Source: Sphingomonas sp. Root241 (GTDB lineage Bacteria > Pseudomonadota > Alphaproteobacteria > Sphingomonadales > Sphingomonadaceae). From it: a DNA stretch of 64,000 nt. Positions 9,249 through 17,916 of the stretch are shown piece after piece. Location: assembly GCF_001428865.1 (NCBI RefSeq), contig NZ_LMIV01000001.1:1049776-1113775 (forward strand), read 5' to 3'. The notes beneath the pieces were generated by a model. That model saw only the letters and a list, made by a program, of their open reading frames with translations. It was not told the origin of the DNA and searched no databases. The translations under genes and the position numbers were made by a program. Numbering within the stretch: position 1 is the stretch's first letter; every line of letters starts with the position of its first letter.

Positions 9249-9608
9249 TATTCTACTCCCTCTTCGAGCTCCGGTGCTCTCGTCGAGCGATCCTATGACA
9301 TAGGAGACCCCCGACGGCAACACCTCAAAATCCAAGCTCACGTCAAACTAGCAATGCCGTGGCCTGAACGCAACACCGGTCCGGTAGACCCGAACTCTCT
9401 GCTCACAACCAGGACCCGTGCTGCGAGCGCGTGTATTTATATAACGCGCCGCAGCATTAGTGCCAAGGGGGTTAACGGAAAGTGATCGTCCGATGCGGAG
9501 GATTTTGGGGCGAAATCCGGTTAGTTGCGGGCAATTCTTACCTCGAGCTGGCGCTGCGGCATGGGCGTATCGCATTGTGATTGCGGAATAGCCGTGGCTA
9601 AAGGCCCT
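9249..9608. promoter_or_regulatory. Divergent intergenic region, 360 bases
   Basis: No convincing gene lies here. The stretch separates the leftward small exported protein from the rightward protease and must hold promoters for both. The segment near 9432-9446 (tatttatataacg) is the only AT-rich patch and could include a -10 element. This is inference from composition. Confidence 0.4.
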
Positions 9609-10667
9609 ATGGCTCGTTCCCTCAACTCCGTCGTCCGCCGCCTCGTCCGGTATTTTTCCTCGGCCGCCTCCAGCCTCGCTCTCCTCGGAGCGGTGTCCGC
9701 CGGCGCCGTCATCGAGCAGGATCGAGAGACGTTCGAGGCCGTACGGAAAGCCGATCTCGAACTCGCGACGATCGGTTGGCGCCTTTCCGTCCCCAATGCA
9801 TCACTGTGCGACCGGCTCGAGCCAGGACTGGGTTTGCAGCTCCATACCCTCGATCAATTCGATTCGGATTCACGTGCTGCCGCCGGAACGTATTTCGGAT
9901 TCGCCACGCCGGTCGCGGTCGAAGGGGTTGTGGCGGGCAGCCCCGCGGAACGAGGCGGTATCCGCGCGGACGATTCGCTGGTCCGAGTCGGTTCGATCGA
10001 CATCGCCTCCCTTCCGGGAAAGCCGGGAACCACTCAGCGGCTCGTCGCAACGCAGCTTGCGATAGCGGCTCTGGCACCCGACGCGCCGATCGAGGTCGAG
10101 GTGATTCGGGCAGGCGCGCCGATCAAGGTCACCGTCCAGCCCGTTCCGGCCTGCCGTTCGCGTTTCGAGCTGCTGCTGAGCAGCGGCTACAATGCCCGGG
10201 CCGACGGGACGATGGTGCAGATCAGCTCGCAATTCCTCGAGGAATATACGCCGGAGCAGGCCGCCGCCGCAGTGGCGCACGAATTCTCGCACAACATATT
10301 GCACCACCGCGATCGGCTGGAGGCGCGCGGCGTCGATTTCGGGATGCTTTCCGGATTCGGCACCAATGTGAAATATTTCCGCCAGACCGAGCTCCAGGCT
10401 GATCTTCTGTCGGTGTATCTGCTCGCCAATGCTGGCTATTCGCCGCGTGCATCGATCGACTTCTGGAAGCGCTTCGGACCGAGCAAGGCCGGCGGGATCT
10501 TCCGCAGCCGCTCGCATCCGCACTGGCGCGATCGCGTCGCGACCCTCGAGGCGGAGATCGCGAAGCTGGAGACGATTTCGGCGCGTCCGATGATCCCGAG
10601 CCTGATCGCAGAGCGGAGCCAGCCGCTGAGTGGCGACTGGCAGTCGCTGTTGATCCGCGCGCGCTAG
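9609..10667 (+). CDS. PDZ-containing M48 family zinc metallopeptidase
   Basis: A 352-residue protein with an N-terminal hydrophobic segment (residues 18-34) that may export or anchor it. A PDZ-like domain (about 95-177; GVVAGSPAERGGIRADDSLVRVG) precedes the peptidase. The zinc motif HEFSH is at 224-228 and the third ligand is the Glu of TELQAD at 261, as in M48/HtpX-like and BepA-like enzymes. The ATG at 9609 is chosen because it gives a basic, signal-like N-terminus; an upstream start at 9525 gives a Cys-rich tail that looks non-coding. A role in envelope protein quality control is inferred from the family. Confidence 0.82.
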   Translation: MARSLNSVVRRLVRYFSSAASSLALLGAVSAGAVIEQDRETFEAVRKADLELATIGWRLSVPNASLCDRLEPGLGLQLHTLDQFDSDSRAAAGTYFGFATPVAVEGVVAGSPAERGGIRADDSLVRVGSIDIASLPGKPGTTQRLVATQLAIAALAPDAPIEVEVIRAGAPIKVTVQPVPACRSRFELLLSSGYNARADGTMVQISSQFLEEYTPEQAAAAVAHEFSHNILHHRDRLEARGVDFGMLSGFGTNVKYFRQTELQADLLSVYLLANAGYSPRASIDFWKRFGPSKAGGIFRSRSHPHWRDRVATLEAEIAKLETISARPMIPSLIAERSQPLSGDWQSLLIRAR

Positions 10668-10681
10668 GCGGTATCGGCGGA

Positions 10682-11812
10682 TCAGAGTTCGAGACCTCGC
10701 GCGACGATCTCTACAATCCGCTCCGCAGCGTGGCCGTCGCCAAACGGATTGTGGGCGCGTGCCATGGCAGAATAGGCGCGGGGCGCGTCGAGGAGGGTGG
10801 AGATTTCGGAAACGATCCGGTCGGGATCGGTGCCGACCAGCTTCGCTGTGCCGGCGGCGACGCCTTCGGGCCGCTCGGTGGTCTCGCGCATCACCAGCAC
10901 CGGCTTGCCGAGCGCGGGCGCCTCTTCCTGCACCCCGCCCGAATCGCTGAGCACGACCTCAGCCATCCCCAAGGCACGGATGAAGTGCGGGTAATCGAGC
11001 GGATCGATGCGGCAGATATTGGGTTGATCGCCCAGCACTCGGTCCATCACCGAGACGACGTTGGGGTTGGGGTGCATCGGAAAGAGCACGGCAGTGTCGG
11101 GCCGCGCGGCGATGCGGGAGATCGCACCGGCGATCCCCGCCATGCCGTCGCCGAAATTTTCGCGGCGATGCGTGGTGACAAGGACGAGGCGCTTGCCGGC
11201 GAAGCGCTCGGCGATTTTGTCGAGGCCGGCGGCGAGCGACGGATCGGCGGCGATCCGGGCGCGAGTGGTGTGGAGCGCGTCGATCACCGTGTTGCCGGTG
11301 ACATGGATCGTCGACGGATCCACATTCTCGCGGCGCAGTGCCTCGGCGGCGGTTTCGGTGGGGGCGAAATGCTGGTCGGCGATCGGCGCGACGATGCGGC
11401 GGTTTACTTCCTCGGGCCAGGGCTGGTAAATGTCGCCCGAGCGCAGTCCCGCCTCGACATGGCCGACCGGGATCTTGCGATAATATGCGGCGAGCGCACC
11501 GACCATCGCCGTGGCAGTGTCGCCCTGAACGAGGACGCGATCGGGCTTTTCGGCGTCGAATACCCTGCCGAGGCCGGTGAGCAGCCGCGCAGTGAGCTCG
11601 TCGAGCGACTGGCCCGGCGTCATCACGTCCAAATCCACGTCGGGCACGATTCCGGCGATCGCGAGCACTTGATCGAGCAGGCCGCGATGCTGCGCGGTGA
11701 CGCAGGTGCGGACGGTGAGCCTGCCCTGCGCCTGAAGCGCCTGGACGACGGGGAAGAGCTTGATCGCTTCGGGGCGCGTGCCGAATACGACGAGGATCTT
11801 GGGTGCGGACAT
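10682..11812 (-). CDS. wecB: UDP-N-acetylglucosamine 2-epimerase (non-hydrolysing)
   Basis: A 376-residue GT-B-fold epimerase interconverting UDP-GlcNAc and UDP-ManNAc. The N-terminus KILVVFGTRPEAIKLFPVV, the GDTATAMVGALAAYY segment, HVEAGLRSGD and the C-terminal SDSGGVQEEAPALGKPVLV are all diagnostic. Length is typical. It converges on the protease gene (14 bases between stops) and diverges from galU. Together with the TviB/WbpO-like dehydrogenase it could lead to a ManNAcA-type sugar; that pathway is inference. Confidence 0.93.
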   Translation of the reverse strand: MSAPKILVVFGTRPEAIKLFPVVQALQAQGRLTVRTCVTAQHRGLLDQVLAIAGIVPDVDLDVMTPGQSLDELTARLLTGLGRVFDAEKPDRVLVQGDTATAMVGALAAYYRKIPVGHVEAGLRSGDIYQPWPEEVNRRIVAPIADQHFAPTETAAEALRRENVDPSTIHVTGNTVIDALHTTRARIAADPSLAAGLDKIAERFAGKRLVLVTTHRRENFGDGMAGIAGAISRIAARPDTAVLFPMHPNPNVVSVMDRVLGDQPNICRIDPLDYPHFIRALGMAEVVLSDSGGVQEEAPALGKPVLVMRETTERPEGVAAGTAKLVGTDPDRIVSEISTLLDAPRAYSAMARAHNPFGDGHAAERIVEIVARGLEL

Positions 11813-11915
11813 GGCGCCTGCTTAGCGCGCGAGGCTCAAGACCGATATAAGCGCGGCGGCATCCGCTTGATCGGCGCTTTGGGAACGGGCAAGGCGCCGC
11901 CCAAGGAGAGCCCGA

Positions 11916-12779
11916 ATGATCAAGCCCCTGCGCAAGGCCGTATTCCCCGTCGGGGGCCTTGGCACCCGCTTCCTGCCCGCCACCAAGGCGATGCCGAAGG
12001 AGATGCTGCCCATCGTCGACCGGCCGCTGATCCAATATGCAGTAGACGAGGCCATGGAGGCAGGGATCGAGCAGATGATCTTCGTCACCGGCCGCGGCAA
12101 GAGCGCGATCGAGGATCATTTCGACATCGCCTTCGAGCTCGAGACGACGATGAGCGGGCGCGGCAAGTCGCTCGAAATACTCGAGGCGACGCGGCTGAAG
12201 CCCGGCGCGGTCGCCTATGTCCGCCAGCAGGAGCCGATGGGCTTGGGCCACGCCGTGTGGTGCGCGCGCGACATCGTCGGCGACGAACCCTTCGCGGTGC
12301 TGCTCGCCGACGATTTCATGGTCGGCAAGCCCGGCTGCCTCAAGCAGATGGTCGAGGCCTATAACAAGGTCGGCGGCAATCTGATCTGCGCCGAGGAAGT
12401 CCCCGACGACCAGACCCATCGCTACGGCATCATCACTCCGGGCAGCCGCGACGGATCGTTGACCGAAGTGAAAGGGCTGGTCGAGAAGCCTGCGCCGGGC
12501 AGCGCCCCGTCCAACCTGTCGGTGATCGGCCGCTATATCCTCCAGCCCGAAGTGATGCGGGTGCTAGAGGGGCAGGGGACTGGCGCCGGCGACGAGATCC
12601 AGTTGACCGACGCAATGGCGCGGATGATCGGCGATCAGCCGTTCCACGGGCTGACCTTCGACGGCACGCGCTATGACTGCGGCGACAAGGCCGGCTTCAT
12701 CCAGGCGAACATCGCGGTAGCGCTGGACCGCGCGGATATCGGGCCGGCGGTGCGCGACTTCATCGCGGGGCGCTGCTGA
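11916..12779 (+). CDS. galU: UTP-glucose-1-phosphate uridylyltransferase
   Basis: A 287-residue nucleotidyltransferase that makes UDP-glucose from UTP and glucose-1-phosphate. The N-terminal substrate loop GLGTRFLPATKAMPKEMLP, the LLADDFMVG metal-binding region, and the VEKPAPGSAPSNLSVIGRY segment are those of GalU. It diverges from wecB with about 100 bases between the starts. UDP-glucose is the parent of UDP-glucuronate and the usual first sugar donor for the priming transferase at the right edge of the window. Confidence 0.95.
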   Translation: MIKPLRKAVFPVGGLGTRFLPATKAMPKEMLPIVDRPLIQYAVDEAMEAGIEQMIFVTGRGKSAIEDHFDIAFELETTMSGRGKSLEILEATRLKPGAVAYVRQQEPMGLGHAVWCARDIVGDEPFAVLLADDFMVGKPGCLKQMVEAYNKVGGNLICAEEVPDDQTHRYGIITPGSRDGSLTEVKGLVEKPAPGSAPSNLSVIGRYILQPEVMRVLEGQGTGAGDEIQLTDAMARMIGDQPFHGLTFDGTRYDCGDKAGFIQANIAVALDRADIGPAVRDFIAGRC

Positions 12780-12814
12780 GCGCCTCCTCCGCGAGGTCGG
12801 CAATCGAGACGCAA

Positions 12815-13075
12815 ATGGCGAAGAAGAAGCGATACCTCACTGCCACTTTGCCCGACGGCTATGTCAAGACGATCGGGCCGACTGCGGCCCCGTTCACGCA
12901 TTACTGGCGCATCATCGCGCATCTGGGCGGCGGGCGGACCGAAGTGTTCTGGGGGCACGCCAAATCGCTGCAGGAGGCAACGGGCAAGAAAGCCGCTACC
13001 GCCGACGCCGCGAAGCAGCGCGGCTGGGAGCGCTATGATTTCGAGATAGTGGCGCTCACCGAAACCTTGGCGTGA
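12815..13075 (+). CDS. Small conserved-looking protein of unknown function
   Basis: An 86-residue basic protein starting MAKKKRYLTATLPDGYVKT. It is predicted soluble, with aromatic residues (HYWRIIAHLGG, EVFWGHAKSLQEA) and a C-terminal Lys/Ala-rich helix. It begins 35 bases after galU stops and runs in the same direction, so it may be co-transcribed. It converges on the epimerase gene with six bases between. Codon positions show the local G/C third-base bias, which supports coding. I do not recognise a family. Confidence 0.7.
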   Translation: MAKKKRYLTATLPDGYVKTIGPTAAPFTHYWRIIAHLGGGRTEVFWGHAKSLQEATGKKAATADAAKQRGWERYDFEIVALTETLA

Positions 13076-13081
13076 CCGAGA

Positions 13082-14092
13082 TCAGGACCCGTAATGCTCC
13101 AGATACCAATCGACGAAGCGCGCGACACCGGTCGTGGGCGGAGTCGATGGCGCATAGCCGGTGAGGCGGCGGAGCAATTCCGAAGAGGCCTCGGTGGCGG
13201 GGACGTCGCCCTGCTGCATCGGCAGGAAGTTCTTGATCGCTTCCTTGCCCAGCGCCGCCTCGAGCGCGCCGATATAGTCCATCAGGGGGGTGGGCTGGCC
13301 ATTGCCGATATTGACGGTGCGAAACGGCGCGACGGGGGAGAGGCTGTCTCCCTCGACCGGCTGACGGCCGGGCACCGCGTCGGTGAGTTTGACGATCGAT
13401 TCGGCGAGATCGTCGATATAGGTGAAATCGCGCACCATGTCGCCGTTGTTGTATACGTCGATCGGTTCGCCCGCGAGGATCGCCTTGGTGAACTTGAACA
13501 GCGCCATGTCGGGCCGGCCCCACGGGCCATAGACCGTGAAGAAGCGGAAGAAGGTCATCGGGGTGGCGAAGAGGTGACTGTAGCTGTGGCCCATAAGCTC
13601 GGTCGCGCCTTTGGTGGCTGCATAGAGGCTGAGCGGCGTCTGGGTGCGCTGGATCTCCTCGAACGGCATTTGGGTGTTGGCACCATAGACCGAACTGGTC
13701 GAAGCGGCGAGCAGATGGCGGACCGGATGGTGCCGCGCGAGCTCGAGCACGTTGTGGGTGCCGATGATGTTCGCGCCGATATAGCTGCGCGGCTCGTCGA
13801 TCGAATAGCGTACGCCGGCCTGGGCGGCGAGGTGGATCACCGTGTCCGGCTTGAACGCGGTCCAGGCGGCGCCGAACGCGTCATTGTCCTCGATCGACAC
13901 GCGGGCGAGCGAGAATTCGGCATGGTTGCCGAGGATGTCGGTACGCGCTTCCTTGAGCGCGACGTCGTAATAAGCCGAGAAATTATCGACGCCGAGCACT
14001 GTGGCGCCTTGCTGAAGCAGTTTGCTGCAGGTGTGGAAGCCGATGAATCCCGCCGAGCCCGTGACCAGGACTCGTTTGCCGTTGATTGCCAT
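13082..14092 (-). CDS. UDP-glucuronate 4-epimerase-like NAD-dependent epimerase
   Basis: A 336-residue short-chain (extended SDR) epimerase. It has the Rossmann motif TGSAGFIG near residues 10-17, VDNFSAYYDVALKEAR, a Ser-containing ASTSSVYG, and the catalytic YAATK. The segment FFTVYGPWGRPDMALFKFT followed by DFTYIDDL is characteristic of bacterial UDP-glucuronate 4-epimerases (LpsL/Cap1J type). The reaction gives UDP-galacturonate. The ATG at 14092 puts the Rossmann motif at the N-terminus; upstream codons to 14143 look non-coding. It probably feeds the exopolysaccharide or lipopolysaccharide. Confidence 0.88.
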   Translation of the reverse strand: MAINGKRVLVTGSAGFIGFHTCSKLLQQGATVLGVDNFSAYYDVALKEARTDILGNHAEFSLARVSIEDNDAFGAAWTAFKPDTVIHLAAQAGVRYSIDEPRSYIGANIIGTHNVLELARHHPVRHLLAASTSSVYGANTQMPFEEIQRTQTPLSLYAATKGATELMGHSYSHLFATPMTFFRFFTVYGPWGRPDMALFKFTKAILAGEPIDVYNNGDMVRDFTYIDDLAESIVKLTDAVPGRQPVEGDSLSPVAPFRTVNIGNGQPTPLMDYIGALEAALGKEAIKNFLPMQQGDVPATEASSELLRRLTGYAPSTPPTTGVARFVDWYLEHYGS

Positions 14093-14254
14093 ATACTTCT
14101 GCCTGTTTGATTGCGCCGATGGGTGAAATGCTTCGCCATGCACGGCGGCTACCAGCGGCTAAGCCGCGGCGTGTCAAGGACGAGGCGCCGGACGGGACTC
14201 CCAACATGCTGAACTTTGCGGTAACTTGTCCCCGCGACTCAGGGAGTTAAGGTC

Positions 14255-14404
14255 GTGAAAGAACCGAAAAGGGAAGAGGATGCCGTCGCGGAACAGCGCA
14301 CGGTAGAGCAGGAAGTCGGCCCGCCGCAGGAACTGGCGACCGACCCGAAGGCCTATGCGTTCGACGGCTGGGCGATGGTGCCGCTGGAATTCGATCCGGT
14401 CTGA
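14255..14404 (+). CDS. Small acidic protein (49 aa), unknown
   Basis: A GTG-initiated frame of 49 residues beginning VKEPKREEDAVAEQRT and ending GWAMVPLEFDPV. AGGGAG stands eight bases before the GTG. About three quarters of third codon positions are G or C, as in real genes around it. It overlaps the 3' end of moeB on the other strand by 52 bases. It is hydrophilic, with an acidic middle and an aromatic C-terminus. No family is recognised. Confidence 0.5.
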   Translation: MKEPKREEDAVAEQRTVEQEVGPPQELATDPKAYAFDGWAMVPLEFDPV

Positions 14405-15162
14405 GTCCCGGCGCAGGCCGGGCAGCCCGGATCCTTGGGAAGCGTCAGGCTGCGGAAGCGTAGCGACAGCGCGTCCACCAGCAATAGCTTGCCGGCGCTG
14501 TCTTCGCCGAAGGATGCGCAGGCGCGGATCGCCTCCAGCGCGGCGAGGCTGCCTATCACGCCCGTGAGCGCGCCGAGCACGCCCTGTTCGGCGCAGGTCG
14601 CCTCGGCACGTTCGGGATCGGCACCGACGAAGCAGCGGTAACACGGCTTGTCGGCTTCCCAGCCGCGGAAGGTGCCGAGCTGGCCTTCGAACTCGGCGAC
14701 CGCGGCGGAGATCAGAGGGATGCGCGCCACGAGTGCGGCATCGGCGACCGCGAGTCGGGTGGCGAAATTGTCGGAACCGTCGAGGATCGCGTTGGGCGCA
14801 TGTTCGCGCAGCAACGCCGCAGCGTTGTCGGGGGTAATGCGGGTCTCGATTGCGTCGAAGCGGACATCGGGATTGAGCCGGGCGACGGCCATCTTCGCGG
14901 CGGCGACCTTAAGCGTGCCGATCTGATCGGTGCCGTAGAGCGTCTGGCGCTGGAGATTGGAGAGCGCGACCGTGTCGTCGTCGATCACGCTGATCCGGCC
15001 GACCCCCGCCGCCGCGAGATACTGGATCGCCGGCGAGCCGATGCCGCCGGCGCCGATCAGCAGGACATGACTGGCGAGCAGCCGCATCTGCCCCGCGCCG
15101 CCCACTTCGCGCAGCACGATGTGGCGGGCATAACGATCGAGCTGGGCGTCACTGAGGCTCAT
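14353..15162 (-). CDS. moeB: Molybdopterin-synthase adenylyltransferase / ThiF-family E1-like enzyme
   Basis: A 269-residue E1-like adenylating enzyme of the MoeB/ThiF/HesA family. The ATP-binding motif GAGGIGSPAIQYLAAAGVG is near residue 36, and the conserved DDDTVALSNLQRQ follows. Zinc-binding cysteine pairs are CYRC and CPAC. It activates the C-terminus of a sulfur-carrier protein such as MoaD or ThiS; which carrier is not shown. Its ATG overlaps the preceding stop (ATGA), so it is the last gene of the long ubiE operon. An alternative ATG three codons upstream is possible. Confidence 0.88.
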   Translation of the reverse strand: MSLSDAQLDRYARHIVLREVGGAGQMRLLASHVLLIGAGGIGSPAIQYLAAAGVGRISVIDDDTVALSNLQRQTLYGTDQIGTLKVAAAKMAVARLNPDVRFDAIETRITPDNAAALLREHAPNAILDGSDNFATRLAVADAALVARIPLISAAVAEFEGQLGTFRGWEADKPCYRCFVGADPERAEATCAEQGVLGALTGVIGSLAALEAIRACASFGEDSAGKLLLVDALSLRFRSLTLPKDPGCPACAGTQTGSNSSGTIAQPSNA

Positions 15163-15521
15163 GGCTTCCATGTAAAGGTCAGGCTGGCGCGATACCATTG
15201 CGCGGCCGAATCGGTACGCGGCAGCAGATTGCCGCGCGCGAAACCGGCGACCAATGCGGCGGCATATTGCTCGACCGTGGGGCAGCGGATGGCGCGCGGC
15301 ACGGCGGTGCGGATGCCGTTGGCCTCGTCGACCAGTACTGCGACTTCGACCGTCAGCGTGCCGGGCCCGGGCAGCGGGCAATTGCGCGAAACGGCCTCGC
15401 GCTGGACGAAGGCCTGCATCTCGGCGGTGAGGACCGGCGGCGTCCGCCAGGGCAGCGGAGCGAGCCCTTTCCACTCGATCGCGGTCGTCTGCAGCGCCGC
15501 CGCGAGGGCGAGCGCGATCAC
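15159..15521 (-). CDS. Small exported protein with TonB-C-like segment
   Basis: A 120-residue protein with a short hydrophobic N-terminus ([14 protein letters not shown]) suited to export. The stretch [20 protein letters not shown], followed by [14 protein letters not shown], resembles the TonB C-terminal domain pattern of beta strand, helix and small residues. It is embedded in an operon by ATGA overlaps at both ends, with dut upstream and moeB downstream. Function is unknown and the TonB-like reading is tentative. Confidence 0.7.
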   Translation of the reverse strand: MIALALAAALQTTAIEWKGLAPLPWRTPPVLTAEMQAFVQREAVSRNCPLPGPGTLTVEVAVLVDEANGIRTAVPRAIRCPTVEQYAAALVAGFARGNLLPRTDSAAQWYRASLTFTWKP

Positions 15522-15964
15522 CGCCCGGTAGAACCGAAGCCGCCGGCGCCTCGCAAGGTCTCGTCGAGCGATGCGACTTCGTCGAGCGTTGTCCGCTGCA
15601 CCACTGCGGGCACGAGCTGCGCGATCCGCTCCCCGCGTGCGATCGGAAAGGGCGCGCTGCCCAGATTGGCGAGGATCACCTTCACTTCGCCGCGATAGTC
15701 GCTGTCGATCGTGCCCGGCGTGTTGAGGCAGGTGATGCCATGCTTGAGCGCAAGGCCCGAGCGCGGACGGACCTGCACCTCATAGCCATCGGGGATCGCC
15801 ATCGCGAAGCCGGTGGCGACCGCGTGACGCGCGCCCGGCGCGAGGATGAGGTCTTCCGCCGCGACCACGTCCATCCCCGCGGCGCCGTGCGTCGCATAGG
15901 CCGGTAGGGGCAGGCCCTCGCCATGGGGCAGGCGCTGGATGGCGATGCGGATCGGGAGCGACAT
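15518..15964 (-). CDS. dut: dUTP diphosphatase
   Basis: A 148-residue trimeric dUTPase that hydrolyses dUTP to dUMP and pyrophosphate. Conserved motifs are visible in order: [36 protein letters not shown] and the C-terminal GAGGFGSTG that closes over the active site. Length is typical. It starts one base after the esterase stop and overlaps the next start by ATGA, so it is co-translated with its neighbours. Confidence 0.95.
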   Translation of the reverse strand: MSLPIRIAIQRLPHGEGLPLPAYATHGAAGMDVVAAEDLILAPGARHAVATGFAMAIPDGYEVQVRPRSGLALKHGITCLNTPGTIDSDYRGEVKVILANLGSAPFPIARGERIAQLVPAVVQRTTLDEVASLDETLRGAGGFGSTGR

Positions 15965-15965
15965 G

Positions 15966-16760
15966 TCAGCCTTTTCTGGGGAGCGCGGCGGCGATGCGCT
16001 CGGCCGCGCTCAATACTTCGGGATCGTCGAGGATCTCATGGCCCTTGCCGGGCAGCACGCGGTAATCGGTGGCGATCCCGCGCAGCGCCAGCGCCTCGGC
16101 ATAAGCGCGCGAGAATTTGGGCGGTGTGATCGGATCGTCCGCACCGACGACCAAGGCGGCACGCAGGCCGAGCTGGGCGCCGCCGACGGTCTGGAGCGGA
16201 TCGAGGCTCTGCACCGGCTGGTCGAACGGCGCCGCAGGCAGGCGCGTCTTCATGTACCGGCGCCATTCGGGCAGGCTGCACGGACAGGCGGCGAGCAGCA
16301 GCCCGTCGACGAGTTCGGGCCGCGTGCCGGCGAGGTCCGCCGCCATTGCCGCGCCGCCCGAATGGCCGATCAGGACCAGGCGGGCATCGGGATAATGCGC
16401 GCGGAGTTTCCGGAGCGAGGCGCTCACTGCGTCGAGCCGGTCGGGCGTGTAATTGTCGCCGGTGGTGAGGCCGCGCTCACCCGGAGAGCGATTGCCCTGC
16501 GGGTCCTCATAGCCGGGGCGCAGCAGCGCGACGACGCGGGAGTTCGGGATGTGCGCGGCGAGCGTCTCGGCGAAGGCGTATTGATAGCCGGGTCTGGTGG
16601 TGGGAGCGTCGCCGTGGAGGACGACCAGCAAAGTGGCCGGGCGGGCCGCGCCGAAGCTGCGGGCATAGAGCGATTCGTTCGCATCGGCGGTCTGCGGGGC
16701 AGTCGAGGTCGTGGTGCAGGCGGCGAGCAGCAAAGGGAGGAGCGCGAGGCTAGAGCGCAT
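15966..16760 (-). CDS. Alpha/beta hydrolase lipoprotein
   Basis: A 264-residue protein with signal sequence and lipobox LLAAC near residue 15. The nucleophile elbow [14 protein letters not shown], an upstream LHGD oxyanion segment, a [11 protein letters not shown] region carrying the likely Asp and GKGHEILD with the His are those of an alpha/beta hydrolase. The ATG at 16760 overlaps the 3' end of coaBC by 11 bases. Substrate is unknown. Confidence 0.82.
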   Translation of the reverse strand: MRSSLALLPLLLAACTTTSTAPQTADANESLYARSFGAARPATLLVVLHGDAPTTRPGYQYAFAETLAAHIPNSRVVALLRPGYEDPQGNRSPGERGLTTGDNYTPDRLDAVSASLRKLRAHYPDARLVLIGHSGGAAMAADLAGTRPELVDGLLLAACPCSLPEWRRYMKTRLPAAPFDQPVQSLDPLQTVGGAQLGLRAALVVGADDPITPPKFSRAYAEALALRGIATDYRVLPGKGHEILDDPEVLSAAERIAAALPRKG

Positions 16761-17916
16761 CGGCGATCCGCTCCGCGAGCCGGCGCGCGACTTCGGCCTT
16801 GGGCAGGCGATCCCAATGTTCGACGCCGGCGGCGGTGACGAGATGGATGGTGTTGGCTTCACCTCCCATGACGTCGCCCGAAACGTCGTTGGCGACAATC
16901 CAGTCGGCGCCCTTACGGGTCCTTTTTGCGGTGGCGTGTTCGATCACCCGCTCGGTTTCGGCGGCGAAGCCCACGACGAGCTTCGGGCGATGCGGATCCT
17001 GCGCGAGCGACGCGAGGATGTCGGGGTTCTCGGAGAGTGCGAGCGACGGCGGCATCTCGCCCTTCTTGAGCTTCTGCGCGGCCGCTTCGGCGCGCCAGTC
17101 ACCGACCGCGGCGACCATCACCGCGGCATCGGCGGGGAGGGTCGCCGCAACTGCCTTGGCCATTTCCCGCGCGGTCTCGACATCGATGCGCGTGACGCCC
17201 GCCGGGGTGGCGAGGGTGACGGGGCCGGACACCAATGTGACGCGGGCACCGAGTCGGGCGAGCGCCTCGGCAATCGCATAGCCCTGGCGGCCCGAGGAGC
17301 GATTGGCGATATAGCGGACCGGGTCGATCGGCTCATGGGTAGGGCCGGCGGTGACGAGGATGTGCTTGCCGGTCAGTCGCTGATTCGCGCCGAACGACTG
17401 GATTGCCGCGAAGATCGCCTCGGGCTCGGGGAGGCGGCCCGGGCCGTATTCGCCGCATGCCATCGGGCCTTCGTCGGGCTCGAGTATCGTCACCCCGTCG
17501 GTGCGCAGCCGGGCGACGTTGCGGACCGTCGCGGCGTGCTGCCACATGCGGACGTTCATCGCCGGGGCGGCGAGGACGGGCTTGTCGGTGGCGAGGAGCA
17601 GGGTCGTGGCGAGATCGTCGGCGAGACCCGCGGCCATCTTGGCGAGCAGATCGGCGGTGGCGGGGGCGACGACCACCAGATCAGCCTCGCGGCTCAGCTG
17701 GATATGCCCCATCTCGGTCTCGTCCTTGAGATCCCAGAGAGTGGTGTAAACCTGGTTTTCGGAGAGCGCGGCGAGCGTCATCGGCGTGACGAAATGGCTG
17801 CCCCCCTCGGTCAGCACGACCTTCACGCCGATCCCGGCCTTGCGGCACAACCGGACCAGCTCGCAGGCCTTGTAGGCGGCGATGCCGCCTCCGACGATCA
17901 GCAAGATGCGCTTCAT
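16750..17916 (-). CDS. coaBC: Bifunctional phosphopantothenoylcysteine decarboxylase/phosphopantothenate-cysteine ligase
   Basis: A 388-residue coenzyme A biosynthesis enzyme. The N-terminal flavoprotein (CoaC) half starts ILLIVGGGIAAYKACELV and includes VVAPATADLLAKMAAGLADDL and APAMNVRMW. The CoaB half starts near residue 190 with ILVTAGPTHEPIDPVRYI and SSGRQGYAIA, and continues with VGFAAET. It adds cysteine to 4'-phosphopantothenate and decarboxylates the product. The ATG at 17916 overlaps the preceding stop (ATGA). Longer upstream frames run into the membrane-protein gene and are not real. Confidence 0.95.
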   Translation of the reverse strand: MKRILLIVGGGIAAYKACELVRLCRKAGIGVKVVLTEGGSHFVTPMTLAALSENQVYTTLWDLKDETEMGHIQLSREADLVVVAPATADLLAKMAAGLADDLATTLLLATDKPVLAAPAMNVRMWQHAATVRNVARLRTDGVTILEPDEGPMACGEYGPGRLPEPEAIFAAIQSFGANQRLTGKHILVTAGPTHEPIDPVRYIANRSSGRQGYAIAEALARLGARVTLVSGPVTLATPAGVTRIDVETAREMAKAVAATLPADAAVMVAAVGDWRAEAAAQKLKKGEMPPSLALSENPDILASLAQDPHRPKLVVGFAAETERVIEHATAKRTRKGADWIVANDVSGDVMGGEANTIHLVTAAGVEHWDRLPKAEVARRLAERIADAL

